Shown: piece by piece, positions 8,888 through 16,835 of the stretch | Position numbering within the stretch: the stretch's first letter is position 1 | Layout: the number at the start of each line of letters is the position of its first letter | Assembly (NCBI GenBank): GCA_029263795.1 | Contig: JAJUFI010000007.1 | Span: forward strand, 1-41,076 | Direction: 5' to 3' | DNA: 41,076 nt | Source: Alcaligenaceae bacterium | GTDB taxonomy: Bacteria > Pseudomonadota > Gammaproteobacteria > Burkholderiales > Burkholderiaceae_B | Program-made: the position numbers and the translations under genes | Notes under the pieces: model-generated | Database searches by the model: none | What the model was told of the DNA's origin: nothing | What the model saw: the letters and a program-made list of their open reading frames with translations, nothing else

Positions 8888-9151
8888 GGGGGAATATTCC
8901 TGTTGCCGTGTGCCCGATGCTCTAACACTTCTGTGAAGCGTGCTGGGTTGCAGGCACTTTTTTAATGGGTGATCTCAATTCTGAGAAATCAATTCATGTG
9001 AACCCGCAGTTTACCGCCCAGCCTTGGGGTTTCTACTGCACATGGATTTCCCCTAAAGCTTGGTTACAGCGTGTTGAATACAAGCCACACCCCTCTAAAA
9101 TCAGAGCGGACCACAAGTTCTGTACAAGAAGCATTCAATGAGGACTCCTAC
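8888..9151. other. divergent regulatory region between M23 peptidase and TRAP operon
   Basis: 264 bases with no gene. It contains the TRAP promoter near 9074-9101 and a small TCTCA-N4-TGAGA dyad at 8973-8986 that could be an operator. Part is AT-rich (8957-9000). A minus-strand promoter for the peptidase must lie here, but I cannot pick it with confidence. Confidence 0.5.
9074..9101 (+). promoter_or_regulatory. sigma70-type promoter of the TRAP operon
   Basis: TTGAAT (9074-9079), a 16-base spacer and TAAAAT (9096-9101) stand 50 bases before the dctP start. The expected start point near 9108 gives a leader of about 44 bases with the GAGGA ribosome site inside it. Confidence 0.65.
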
Positions 9152-10123
9152 ATGAAACGTTTCGTCCTGCTGTCCGTCTGTGCTGCCGCCGTATCTCTTC
9201 AGGCCCACGCCGCACCGGCAAAATGGGATCTTCCCACCGCATATCCGGCTTCCAATCTTCACACCGAAAACCTGCAGCAGTTCGTCAAAGATGTGAAAGA
9301 GTTTTCGGGCGGCGATTTCGACATCACCCTCCATATCAATGCTTCGCTTTTCAAAGCCCCGGAAATCAAGCGGGCCGTTCAATCCAACCAAGCGCAGGCC
9401 GGCGAAATCCTGCTCACCAATTTCGCCAATGAAGATCCTATCTTCGCCCTCGACGGTCTGCCCTTTTTGGCAACAGGTTATGACGCGGCCTGGAAGCTCT
9501 ACCAAGCGCAGAAACCCGTCCTCAACAAGAAGCTTGAGTCGCAGGGCATGATGCTGCTCTTCTCCGTGGCATGGCCGCCTCAGGGGATCTACGCCAATAA
9601 CGAAATCAATAAGGTGGAAGACCTCAAAGGCTTGAAATGGCGCGCCTACAGCCCTGTCACCGCGCGCATTGCCGATCTGGTGGGTGCGCAGCCAGTCACC
9701 ATCCAGCAGGCTGAGCTGGCCCAGGCCATGGCCACCGGTGTGGTCAACGCCTTCATGACTTCCGGCTCCACGGGCTGGGACACCAAGGTCTACGAGTACA
9801 TGAAGTATTTCTATGACACTCAGGCCTGGCTGCCCAAAAATGCCGTCCTGGTAAACAAGAAGGCTTTCGACGCGCTGGACCAGGACTGCAGGGATGCCCT
9901 GCTGAAGGCCGCCGAGGCTGCCGAAAAACGTGGCTGGGAACTTTCCCGCAACAAGACACAGTGGTATCTGGACAACCTTGCCAAGAACGGCATGCAGATC
10001 GTCAAGCCTTCTGCCGAACTCGTGGATGGCCTGAGCAAGGTGGGCGAAACCATGCTGGCCGAATGGCTGGAAAAGGCCGGAGCCGACGGCAAGCAAGTCA
10101 TTGACGCCTACCAAGCAAAATAA
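9152..10123 (+). CDS. dctP: TRAP transporter substrate-binding protein (DctP family)
   Basis: 323 residues. The periplasmic receptor of a tripartite ATP-independent transporter, which usually carries organic acids using a sodium or proton gradient. A clear signal peptide, MKRFVLLSVCAAAVSLQAHA, ends in AHA before APAKWDLP. The mature protein has the DctP fold: AYPASNLHTENLQQF, the LKGLKWRAYS strand with the conserved Arg that binds a substrate carboxylate, and QAMATGVVNAFMTSG. The ATG at 9152 follows GAGGA by 7 bases; the longer frame upstream lacks support. Next come dctQ (2 bases later) and dctM. The ligand cannot be read from the sequence. Confidence 0.93.
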   Translation: MKRFVLLSVCAAAVSLQAHAAPAKWDLPTAYPASNLHTENLQQFVKDVKEFSGGDFDITLHINASLFKAPEIKRAVQSNQAQAGEILLTNFANEDPIFALDGLPFLATGYDAAWKLYQAQKPVLNKKLESQGMMLLFSVAWPPQGIYANNEINKVEDLKGLKWRAYSPVTARIADLVGAQPVTIQQAELAQAMATGVVNAFMTSGSTGWDTKVYEYMKYFYDTQAWLPKNAVLVNKKAFDALDQDCRDALLKAAEAAEKRGWELSRNKTQWYLDNLAKNGMQIVKPSAELVDGLSKVGETMLAEWLEKAGADGKQVIDAYQAK

Positions 10124-10125
10124 GC

Positions 10126-10632
10126 ATGCGTCGTTTGCTTGATTGCATCTATACGGCGGCGGGGGTGCTCGCCGCCGTATTCATGATTGGCGTTCTGGTC
10201 TGCATCACGCTATCTATAGCGGTCAGGCAGGTCTCAATGCATATCCCCGGTCTGGACGCTTATGCTGGCTACTGTATGGCGGCCGCCGGTTTTCTTGCCC
10301 TGGCATACACGTTCAAGAAGGGCGAACATATTCGCGTAACGCTGCTGCTGGCCTCGCTCCAACCGCGCGCACGAATCCGGCTCGATGCCTTCGCTCTGCT
10401 GATTGCCACCATCATTGCAGCAAACCTGGCCTGGTTCAGTTGCAAGCTGGTGCTGGACTCCCACGCCTATCACGACATATCAACCGGTGAAGACGCCACC
10501 GCCCTGTGGATTCCACAGCTTTCCATGGCAATTGGCACCGTGATCTTCTTCATAGCCCTGCTGGACGAAACGATTTGTCGTTTCCGGGGGCAGCCCGAAC
10601 GTCACCTCCAGGAAGCACCCCCGCATGAATGA
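10126..10632 (+). CDS. dctQ: TRAP transporter small permease (DctQ family)
   Basis: 168 residues with four hydrophobic segments, at about 10-32, 45-62, 85-108 and 130-148. This is the standard DctQ layout, in which the small membrane subunit pairs with the large permease and orients the receptor. It has the FKKGEHIRV loop typical of the family. The stop of dctP and this ATG are two bases apart. Its last 8 bases overlap the start of dctM, so the three subunits are made together. Confidence 0.92.
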   Translation: MRRLLDCIYTAAGVLAAVFMIGVLVCITLSIAVRQVSMHIPGLDAYAGYCMAAAGFLALAYTFKKGEHIRVTLLLASLQPRARIRLDAFALLIATIIAANLAWFSCKLVLDSHAYHDISTGEDATALWIPQLSMAIGTVIFFIALLDETICRFRGQPERHLQEAPPHE

Positions 10633-11932
10633 AATTCTAGTCATCACCATGCTGGTGGCGTCCATCATTGGTTTTCTCGCCTGCGGCGTATGGGTGGGCC
10701 TCACCCTGGCGGGAGCTGCCTGGTTGGGCATGGAACTCTTTTCCACGCGTTCGGCCGGTGACGCTATGGCCATCACCATCTGGGGAGCCGCCTCCAGCTG
10801 GACACTCACTGCCCTTCCGCTATTCCTGTGGATGGGGGAAATCCTTTTCCGCACCCGGTTATCCCAAGACCTTTTCAGTGGCCTGGCACCCTGGCTGAAC
10901 CGCCTTCCAGGCCGTCTGTTGCACACAAACGTGATCGGCTGCGCCATATTCGCAGCGGTTTCAGGTTCCTCTGCCGCCACCGTTGCTACCATCGGCAAGA
11001 TGACGATCCCCGAGCTGGGACGCCGTGGCTATCCCGAGGACAAAGTACTGGGAACTCTCGCGGGCGCCGGCACTTTGGGGCTGATGATTCCCCCTTCAAT
11101 CATCATGATTGTCTACGGCGTGGCGGCCGATGTCTCCATTTCACGCCTGTTCATTGCCGGTGTGTTTCCAGGCTTGATGCTGGCAGTACTCTTCATGGGC
11201 TATATCGCGATCTGGGCCATTCTGAACCCGACCAAGGTACCAAAATCCGACGAGAACATGCCATTGCTGGAAAAGCTCAAGGCTTCGCGCAATCTGATTC
11301 CGGTCGTCATCCTCATCACTGCAGTTCTGGGGGCCATCTACACCGGTTTTGCCACCGCAACCGAAGCAGCCGCCATTGGTGTGATCGGGTCATTGGTACT
11401 GTCCCTCGCCCAGGGCACACTCACCTGGAAGAGCTTCAGAGAGTCCCTGATGGGTGCGACCGCTCTCTACTGCATGATCGCTCTCATCCTGGCCGGCGCC
11501 CAGTTCCTCACCCTCTCAATGGGTTATATCGGCCTGCCTCGCGCTCTGGCCGAATGGATAGGTTCACTCGGCTTATCCCAATTCGGGCTCATTCTGGCCC
11601 TCATGGTCTTCTTCATCGTGCTGGGCTGCCTGCTGGATGGCATCTCCATCGTGGTGCTAACCATGGGTGTGCTGCTGCCTACGGTACAGGCTGCCGGCAT
11701 CGACCTGATCTGGTTCGGCATCTTCCTCGTGCTGGTCATAGAGATGGCACAGATTACCCCACCCGTGGGTTTCAACCTGTTTGTCCTGTCAGGCATGACC
11801 AAGAAAGAGCTGCCATATCTGGCGCGGGTGACCATGCCCATGTTCCTTCTGATGGTGACGGCCTCCCTGCTGCTTTACTTCGTGCCTGAACTCGCTACCT
11901 GGCTGCCTTCCCAGATGCGCACACGCATGTAA
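10625..11932 (+). CDS. dctM: TRAP transporter large permease (DctM family)
   Basis: 435 residues, nearly all membrane-spanning (about 12 segments). It forms the transport channel that takes substrate from the DctP receptor. Family features include the ALPLFLWMGEIL region, the GSSAATVATIGKMTIPE loop after the first repeat, GTLGLMIPPSIIMIVYG, and the second repeat ending in TPPVGFNLFVLSGM. The ATG at 10625 follows AGGAAG and overlaps dctQ by 8 bases. Its stop codon sits inside the loop of a perfect 10-bp hairpin (11918-11943). No regulator gene is adjacent. Confidence 0.94.
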   Translation: MNEILVITMLVASIIGFLACGVWVGLTLAGAAWLGMELFSTRSAGDAMAITIWGAASSWTLTALPLFLWMGEILFRTRLSQDLFSGLAPWLNRLPGRLLHTNVIGCAIFAAVSGSSAATVATIGKMTIPELGRRGYPEDKVLGTLAGAGTLGLMIPPSIIMIVYGVAADVSISRLFIAGVFPGLMLAVLFMGYIAIWAILNPTKVPKSDENMPLLEKLKASRNLIPVVILITAVLGAIYTGFATATEAAAIGVIGSLVLSLAQGTLTWKSFRESLMGATALYCMIALILAGAQFLTLSMGYIGLPRALAEWIGSLGLSQFGLILALMVFFIVLGCLLDGISIVVLTMGVLLPTVQAAGIDLIWFGIFLVLVIEMAQITPPVGFNLFVLSGMTKKELPYLARVTMPMFLLMVTASLLLYFVPELATWLPSQMRTRM

Positions 11933-11943
11933 TTGCGTGTGCG
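11918..11943 (+). terminator. perfect 10-bp hairpin over the dctM stop codon
   Basis: CGCACACGCA and TGCGTGTGCG are perfect inverted arms with loop TGTAAT that contains the TAA stop. No U-run follows, so it may be a Rho-independent-like end, an mRNA 3' stabiliser, or a shared barrier between convergent genes. Confidence 0.45.
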
Positions 11944-11998
11944 TACGCCTGTGCGCTATTACCCCAAGTGCCACAGATACCCATTCCAGCCCCTGGCT

Positions 11999-12694
11999 TC
12001 ACGCGCTCGCCCGCTGCTCCTCAAAGTGAATCAGCCGCCCGCCCGATAGCCGCAACTCGCGCTGGCAGCGAGCCGCCAGAACTGGGTCATGCGTAACCAG
12101 CACCAGAGACGCCCCGTGTTCTTCCTGAAGCTCGAACATCAGATCGGTAACCCGGCGCCCGTTCTGTTCGTCCAGGCTGCCCGTGGGCTCGTCGGCAAAC
12201 AGTACCGCCGGGCGCTGCACAAACGCACGTGCGAGTGAAACGCGCTGCTGCTCGCCGCCTGACAATGTGCGTGGATAATGGTGCAGCCTGTTTTCTAGCC
12301 CCACTCTTTCAAGCATTGCTGTGGCGGCGTGGCGGGCGGGCTCACCCCGCAGCTCCAGCGGCAACATGACGTTTTCAAGTGCGGTGAGGTTGGGCAGCAG
12401 ATGAAAAGCCTGGAACACAAAACCGACACATTGGGCGCGCACCTGCGCCCTTGCCTCTTCGTCCAGGGAGAAGAGATCATGACCGAGCAAACGCACACTG
12501 CCGGAGGTCGGTACGTCCAGGCCGGCCATCAGCCCAAGCAGGGTGCTCTTGCCCGAACCTGAACTTCCCGTTATGGCGACCGCTTCGCCCCTGCCGACGG
12601 TGAAACTCACCATGCTTAAAATGTCTAGAACACCGGAGCTGTCAGCGACTTGCTGACAAAGGTCCACCACTTCAATACTGGGAGCTGAATGCAT
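11999..12694 (-). CDS. ABC transporter ATP-binding protein (YbbA/LolD type)
   Basis: 231 residues from the ATG at 12692-12694, or 248 if the upstream ATG at 12743-12745 is used. An ABC ATPase of the MacB/LolD class: Walker A GSSGSGKST, Q-loop FVFQAFHLLPNLTALENV, signature LSGGEQQRVSLARA, Walker B VLFADEPTGSLD and H-loop VLVTHD. In E. coli the equivalent ybbA sits divergent from tesA and is followed by the permease ybbP. Here tesA is divergent as expected, but no permease follows because the convergent dctM comes next. The partner membrane protein must be encoded elsewhere or be lost. Its start codon overlaps that of tesA on the other strand. Confidence 0.9.
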   Translation of the reverse strand: MHSAPSIEVVDLCQQVADSSGVLDILSMVSFTVGRGEAVAITGSSGSGKSTLLGLMAGLDVPTSGSVRLLGHDLFSLDEEARAQVRAQCVGFVFQAFHLLPNLTALENVMLPLELRGEPARHAATAMLERVGLENRLHHYPRTLSGGEQQRVSLARAFVQRPAVLFADEPTGSLDEQNGRRVTDLMFELQEEHGASLVLVTHDPVLAARCQRELRLSGGRLIHFEEQRASA

Positions 12695-13358
12695 GCACTG
12701 GGGAAGGTCGATATGGTTACTGGGTTTGGCGTTGATCGTTGCCATGCAAGCTGTTCAGGGGGCTGCCTCCGGCAACGGCACAGCCCCGGCAGCCACCGCG
12801 GGCTCAGACTCACCGCGCCAGATACTCGTACTGGGCGACAGCCTGTCGGCCGAATACGGCCTGCCCCGTGACAGCGGTTGGGTGAGTGTCATCACCCAGC
12901 GCCTGAAGGAACAGAACCCAGCATACCAGATACGCAACGCCAGCATCAGCGGTGACACGACAGGCAACGGCCTGCGACGCCTGCCCGCGATCCTCGATGA
13001 GTTCGCAGCAGATATTGTCATCATCCAATTGGGTGCAAATGACGGCCTGCGCGGTCTGCCGCTGGAAGAGATGAAGACCAACCTGCAGGGCATCATAGAC
13101 CTCGCCAAGGCCAAGGGTGCAAAAGTGCTGCTGGTAGGCCAGCGCATCCCACCCAATTATGGCAAGCGGTACGCGGAACGCTTTCACGAGACCTATACCG
13201 AGCTTGCAAAGGAAAACGCACTCGCCCTGGTTCCTTTCATGCTGGAAGCCATCGCTCTGGACAGTGCGATGTTTCAGGCTGACGGCCTGCACCCGACAGT
13301 GAAGGCGCAAAGCTATATTGCAGAAACAATATGGCCCCATCTGAAGGCCATGCTCTAG
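12693..13358 (+). CDS. tesA: GDSL arylesterase / acyl-CoA thioesterase I
   Basis: 221 residues with a signal peptide (about 1-24, WLLGLALIVAMQAVQGA). A periplasmic multifunctional SGNH hydrolase: block I ILVLGDSLSAEYGL with nucleophile Ser50, block III LGANDGLRGL, and block V DGLHPT with the catalytic Asp and His. GGGAG lies 8-9 bases before the ATG, a good ribosome site. The start codon overlaps that of the divergent ABC gene in the palindrome GCATGC, so each gene's promoter must lie within the other's coding sequence. Confidence 0.92.
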   Translation: MHWGRSIWLLGLALIVAMQAVQGAASGNGTAPAATAGSDSPRQILVLGDSLSAEYGLPRDSGWVSVITQRLKEQNPAYQIRNASISGDTTGNGLRRLPAILDEFAADIVIIQLGANDGLRGLPLEEMKTNLQGIIDLAKAKGAKVLLVGQRIPPNYGKRYAERFHETYTELAKENALALVPFMLEAIALDSAMFQADGLHPTVKAQSYIAETIWPHLKAML

Positions 13359-13496
13359 GGATGTTTATTCAGACAATACCCAACCGCCGCGTGCGTGCCG
13401 ATGGCACACACCCTACCGCGTATTTGATATTGCTTGTATCGGCAAACCGTTTCATGCCTGTCTAAAACGGTTGGGCTTGCCGGTGTTTCGGTATTT

Positions 13497-13516
13497 GTCG
13501 GATTCGGAAATCCGAC
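13497..13516. repeat. perfect 7-bp dyad GTCGGAT/ATCCGAC
   Basis: Arms GTCGGAT and ATCCGAC with a 6-base loop. From memory it resembles short dyads found repeatedly between genes in Neisseria and relatives; this has not been checked against a genome. Confidence 0.5.
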
Positions 13517-13559
13517 CTGCTTGGTGCGGCGCAAACCGCGGTCGCCGTAGCAACCGCCG

Positions 13560-13579
13560 GTCGGGCATCCATGCCCGAC
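13560..13579. repeat. perfect 9-bp dyad GTCGGGCAT/ATGCCCGAC
   Basis: Two 9-base arms separated by only CC. It shares the GTCGG…CCGAC ends with the dyad 45 bases to the left, suggesting one family of small repeats. Confidence 0.5.
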
Positions 13580-13613
13580 TTAACCAATATTGGCTGCCAG
13601 CATTGCTCCGTTA

Positions 13614-13638
13614 TTCAGGCAGCCCAAGGCTGCCTGAA
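13614..13638 (-). terminator. inverted DUS-type pair forming a terminator for the SDR gene
   Basis: TTCAGGCAGCC and GGCTGCCTGAA are perfect 11-bp arms with loop CAA, 23 bases beyond the SDR stop. The right arm with its preceding A gives the full AGGCTGCCTGAA, the DUS dialect I associate with Simonsiella-type Neisseriaceae. Neisseriaceae genes commonly end in such paired uptake sequences that double as terminators. Confidence 0.6.
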
Positions 13639-13660
13639 ACCGTCCTCCTGATCACGGTGT

Positions 13661-14434
13661 TTAACGGAACACCATGCCGCCATCGGTCAGAATGGTCTGG
13701 CCGGTAATGTAGTCCGAATCACCGGATGCCAAAAACGACACCAGATTGGCCACGTCTTCAGGCTGTTGCGGCCGGCCGGCGAGGATGCCGCTGGTAAATT
13801 CGTTCCAGGCCTGTTTGGGGGCATAGCCTTTGTGTTTGACAAAGGCCGCATCAATCCGCTCCCACATCGGGGTGTCGGCCACGCCGGGGCAGTAGGCATT
13901 GACACGGATGTTGTACTTGGCCAGTTCTTTGGCCGTGGAATGGGTCAGCGAACGCACCGCGTGCTTGGTGGCGCAATACAGGCTGAGCATTTCATACGAC
14001 TCGTGGCCGGCAATGCTGCAGGCATTGATGATTTTGCCGATGCCCTCTTGCTGCTTCATTTGTTCGGCCGCAGCCTGGGTGCCGAAAATCACGCCTTTGA
14101 TGTTGATGCCGAGCACACGGTCGATTTCGGCTTCACCGATGTCCAAAAACGCTTCTACCGACTCTACACCGGCATTGTTCACAAACACATCCACCCGGCC
14201 GAAGGCTTTGACCGCTTCGGCCACCAGCCGGAACTGGTCGTCGCGCTTGGCGGCGTTGCCCTCTACCGCAATGCTGTCCCAGCCTGCTTGCTGAAATTCA
14301 GCCTGTGCCTTGGCCAGATTTTCGGCATTGATGTCGTGCAACACGATGCGAAAACCGTCCTGGGCCAAACGCCGGGCAATGGCCTTGCCCAAACCGGCGG
14401 CGGATCCGGTCACAACAGCAACTTTTTGAGTCAT
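13661..14434 (-). CDS. short-chain dehydrogenase, acetoin/diacetyl reductase-like
   Basis: 257 residues of the classical SDR family. The cofactor loop TGSAAGLG is at 9-16, NNAG at 86-89, and the catalytic Ser140, Tyr153 and Lys157 (YCATK) are present. The segment [16 protein letters not shown] and the closing [14 protein letters not shown] resemble BudC-type acetoin reductases ((S)-acetoin-forming, NADH). 3-Hydroxybutyrate dehydrogenase or another polyol dehydrogenase is possible. The ATG at 14432-14434 follows AGAGAGG by about 8 bases. There is no budA or budB neighbour. The gene lies alone in a DUS-flanked islet between tesA and ppiD, so it was probably acquired from a Neisseriaceae donor. 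Confidence 0.85.
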   Translation of the reverse strand: MTQKVAVVTGSAAGLGKAIARRLAQDGFRIVLHDINAENLAKAQAEFQQAGWDSIAVEGNAAKRDDQFRLVAEAVKAFGRVDVFVNNAGVESVEAFLDIGEAEIDRVLGINIKGVIFGTQAAAEQMKQQEGIGKIINACSIAGHESYEMLSLYCATKHAVRSLTHSTAKELAKYNIRVNAYCPGVADTPMWERIDAAFVKHKGYAPKQAWNEFTSGILAGRPQQPEDVANLVSFLASGDSDYITGQTILTDGGMVFR

Positions 14435-14464
14435 GGGATACCTCTCTTTCACGGGGTGGTTAGG

Positions 14465-14482
14465 GCCGGCAGGATTGCCGGC
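14465..14482. repeat. 7-bp dyad in the SDR leader
   Basis: GCCGGCA and TGCCGGC with loop GGAT lie 30-50 bases upstream of the SDR start. It would form a hairpin in the 5' leader and could be an operator or an mRNA structure. Confidence 0.4.
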
Positions 14483-14611
14483 ACGGTAAACCGAAACAAT
14501 GTGTATTCAAGGTTAATTTTCAGGCGGCCCCGCCCGTGAAGTTTGAACCTCGACCTGCGCCTACCTCAGCAAATTAAATCTCACCCTGAGACGTAGCCCG
14601 GGCCGGCCGTA

Positions 14612-14643
14612 CCTCGCCCGGGGCGCCGTGCTCCGGGCGGGAG
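14612..14643 (-). terminator. GC-rich hairpin after ppiD
   Basis: CTCGCCCGGGGC (14613-14624) pairs, with one mismatch or bulge, with GCTCCGGGCGGGAG (14630-14643). It begins 11 bases beyond the ppiD stop on the minus strand. There is no clear U-run, so the terminator call is tentative. Confidence 0.4.
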
Positions 14644-14654
14644 CGCGAGGTGTA

Positions 14655-16616
14655 TCAACCTTCCTCGCCGGAAAGCACCTCTTCGGCATCAGCTGTACGG
14701 CTGACACCCAGACGTGTACGAATTTCCCGCAGGACTGCCTGCTGTTCAGCCATGCCCAGGCTGCGTGAGAGTTCCAAGCCCAGCCCGGCAGCAAGCATGG
14801 GGTTCTCTTCACCTGGCTTTACTTCTTCCACACGAGCCAGAACATACCCTTGTGGCCCGCTCACACCCACGAAAGCCGGCAACTGATCGGCTTTGGCGGC
14901 GAATATGGCATCGAGAACCGGCTTGGCCAGGCCCTGGCTGTCCATGCGGCTGACTGTGAGCGGAGTGCCGAAATCTTCCTGCACCTCTGCTTGAGCCTCT
15001 GAGGATTCTAGTGCGGCCAGAGCCTGCTCACCCGCCTGAGCTGCCGCCTTGCTGGCTGCTTCGGCAGTGAGAATCGCTTCCACGCGCCCCCTGACCTGTT
15101 CCAGAGGCGGAATGTGCGACGCCTCGAACGACGCCACGCGCACTACTGCCAGGGTGTCCGGAGTGATCTCGATGACACCCGAATTGCTCTTTTCATTCAG
15201 CAGCTCAGCGCTGAACAGAGTGCTCCGGACGCGCGGGTCTTCGAAAATGGTGGCATCTGGGCTGGCAGCTGCGGCTTGCTCGCCCACATCGTCAACCCCG
15301 AGCAGGCCATCGCGCGTGACGCCAGTTACGGTCCGGGTCTCGAGACCCAGAGCGGTGGCTGCCGGCTCCAGGCTGGAGGGGTTGTCGTAAACCAGGTCGG
15401 TCAGACGGCTTGCCTGTTCAGCAAAACGCTCTGCCGCAAGCTGGCGGCGAACCTCCTCTTCCACCTTGGTGCGGGCCTCTTCGAAGGTTTCGCCCTTCTC
15501 GGCCTCCACCTGGTTGGCAATGAAGATATGGAAGCCGCCCGGGCCTTCGACCACACCGGAAACTTCACCCTCGCCGAGGGCAAACACCGCTTCTTCCAGG
15601 GCCGGGGGCCAGGTACCGGGACGCACCCAGCCCAGCTGACCGCCATCCCGTGCAGTTCCGACGTCCTGAGATTCGGCCTTGGCCACATCTGCAAAAGTGG
15701 CTGGTTCTGCCTTGACTCGCTTGGCGATGTCTTCGGCCTTACTGCGCGCGGCGTCGCGCTCCTGTTGCGACGCGCCTTCAGGCACACTGATTTGGATGTG
15801 GCTAACATTCACGCGCGGCGGAGTGACGTAGCGTGACTTGTTTTGTTCGTAGTAGCTGCGCAGGTCGGCCTCGGCAAGCTCGCCCACCGCCTGCATGGCT
15901 GCGGATTCATTCAGAACCAGGTACTCCACGGCGACCTGATCCGGCACCTTCAGGCTTTCTTTATTCGCGTCGTACCAGGCCTGAATCTCGGCATCACTGA
16001 TGGTGATGTCCTTTTGATAATCGGAAACAGGGAATGTACGCAGGCGAACAGTCCGGGATTCCGTGAGGGCAGCCTGAATACGTTCAAGCACTGGCTTGGG
16101 AACGGAAGCACTGGCGGAAACCGGGCCCAACACACGTTGCAGGGCCAGTTCACCGCGCTGCCCCTGTTCGAAGTCACGCGGGCTCAGGCCGGCGGCAGCA
16201 AGCAGCTGGTTGTAGCGCTCCGCGGAAAAACGCCCGTCTTCCTGAAAATCTGGCATTTCGGCAATGCTGTTGCGTAGGGAGGCGTCAGACACGCTGAAGC
16301 GCTCCTCATTGGCAATGGTCACCAGAACGCGGCGGTCCACCAGCGACTCAAGCAACATTTCCCGCGCCGGCCGGTTGTTCAGCACTTCCGGGTCGAACCG
16401 CCCCATTGAACTGCGCTGCAGCTGTTCCAGCTGATTGCGCCGGGCCATCTCGAATTCCTGCAGGGTCACGGCCGAATCGCCTACAACCACCAGTTCCTTG
16501 TCACCCGAAACGTAATTGGTGTAGCCGCTGAAACCGATCAACACGAACGAAGGGAGAACCAGCACCAGCAATATCAGCATCATAAAGCGCCGGTTCGTAC
16601 GTATGAAATCGAACAT
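14655..16616 (-). CDS. ppiD: peptidylprolyl isomerase PpiD (periplasmic chaperone)
   Basis: 653 residues, close to the family's usual 620-650. It is anchored in the inner membrane by one helix (about 11-33, FMMLILLVLVLPSFVLIGFSG) with the rest in the periplasm, where it helps newly exported proteins leaving the Sec channel. A SurA-like N-terminal chaperone region is followed by one parvulin domain at about 265-370 (VNVSHIQIS…GQLGWVRPGTWPPALEEAVFALGEGEVSGVV…GFHIF). The C-terminal half is Ala- and Glu-rich, ending in a second chaperone segment. The ATG has AGGTGA just upstream. It is the last native gene before the SDR islet. Confidence 0.94.
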   Translation of the reverse strand: MFDFIRTNRRFMMLILLVLVLPSFVLIGFSGYTNYVSGDKELVVVGDSAVTLQEFEMARRNQLEQLQRSSMGRFDPEVLNNRPAREMLLESLVDRRVLVTIANEERFSVSDASLRNSIAEMPDFQEDGRFSAERYNQLLAAAGLSPRDFEQGQRGELALQRVLGPVSASASVPKPVLERIQAALTESRTVRLRTFPVSDYQKDITISDAEIQAWYDANKESLKVPDQVAVEYLVLNESAAMQAVGELAEADLRSYYEQNKSRYVTPPRVNVSHIQISVPEGASQQERDAARSKAEDIAKRVKAEPATFADVAKAESQDVGTARDGGQLGWVRPGTWPPALEEAVFALGEGEVSGVVEGPGGFHIFIANQVEAEKGETFEEARTKVEEEVRRQLAAERFAEQASRLTDLVYDNPSSLEPAATALGLETRTVTGVTRDGLLGVDDVGEQAAAASPDATIFEDPRVRSTLFSAELLNEKSNSGVIEITPDTLAVVRVASFEASHIPPLEQVRGRVEAILTAEAASKAAAQAGEQALAALESSEAQAEVQEDFGTPLTVSRMDSQGLAKPVLDAIFAAKADQLPAFVGVSGPQGYVLARVEEVKPGEENPMLAAGLGLELSRSLGMAEQQAVLREIRTRLGVSRTADAEEVLSGEEG

Positions 16617-16835
16617 TCATCACCTGGAATTCAGTTGCGAAACCTCGAAGGCTCCGGAAAATCGTGCATCAAGCCAGGGCCGGCCGGCCCCGAATTTTCG
16701 CTTTGCCGGAGTTTACCACCTGCTTTCCCGCTGTTTACCTTCTCATTCCCACCTTCTGGCTCGTCCGGGGACTGCCATGCAAGGATAAAATGCCTTTCAT
16801 TCCGCCAACCCGGCGGTCAAATGCGGAGCTCACCC
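16617..16835. other. divergent region between ppiD and the glycerophosphodiesterase gene
   Basis: 219 bases without a supported gene. GATAAAATG at 16785-16792 contains a -10-like TAAAAT for the plus-strand gene, without a good -35. The frame that extends the phosphodiesterase upstream has no family resemblance. Confidence 0.4.

Larger units (their letters stand above)
13359..13660. other. 302-bp gene-free, dyad-rich stretch between tesA and the SDR gene
   Basis: No supported gene. It holds a cluster of inverted repeats: a nested dyad at 13441-13481 (arms AACCGTTT/AAACGGTT), GTCGGAT/ATCCGAC at 13497-13516, GTCGGGCAT/ATGCCCGAC at 13560-13579, the palindrome CCAATATTGG at 13584-13593, and the DUS-type hairpin at 13614-13638. 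The texture differs from every other intergenic region of the window and resembles Neisseriaceae intergenic DNA. The join with host DNA probably falls between 13359 and 13441. Confidence 0.6.
13376..14530. other. putative transferred islet of Neisseriaceae origin
   Basis: The SDR gene together with its flanks is bounded by sequences like the 12-base DNA uptake sequences of Neisseriaceae. There is AGGCTGCCTGAA at 13627-13638 with its inverted partner at 13614-13624, and a variant (GGCCGCCTGAAAA on the minus strand) at 14517-14529. DUS-bearing terminators are a known hallmark of that family and are not expected in Alcaligenaceae. No transposase or attachment site is present, which fits uptake and recombination of free DNA. 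The limits given are approximate. Confidence 0.55.

Noticed and set aside
13766-14539. A 257-codon plus-strand frame opposite the SDR gene
   Set aside because: Fully antisense to a gene with intact SDR motifs; its protein has no recognisable domain.
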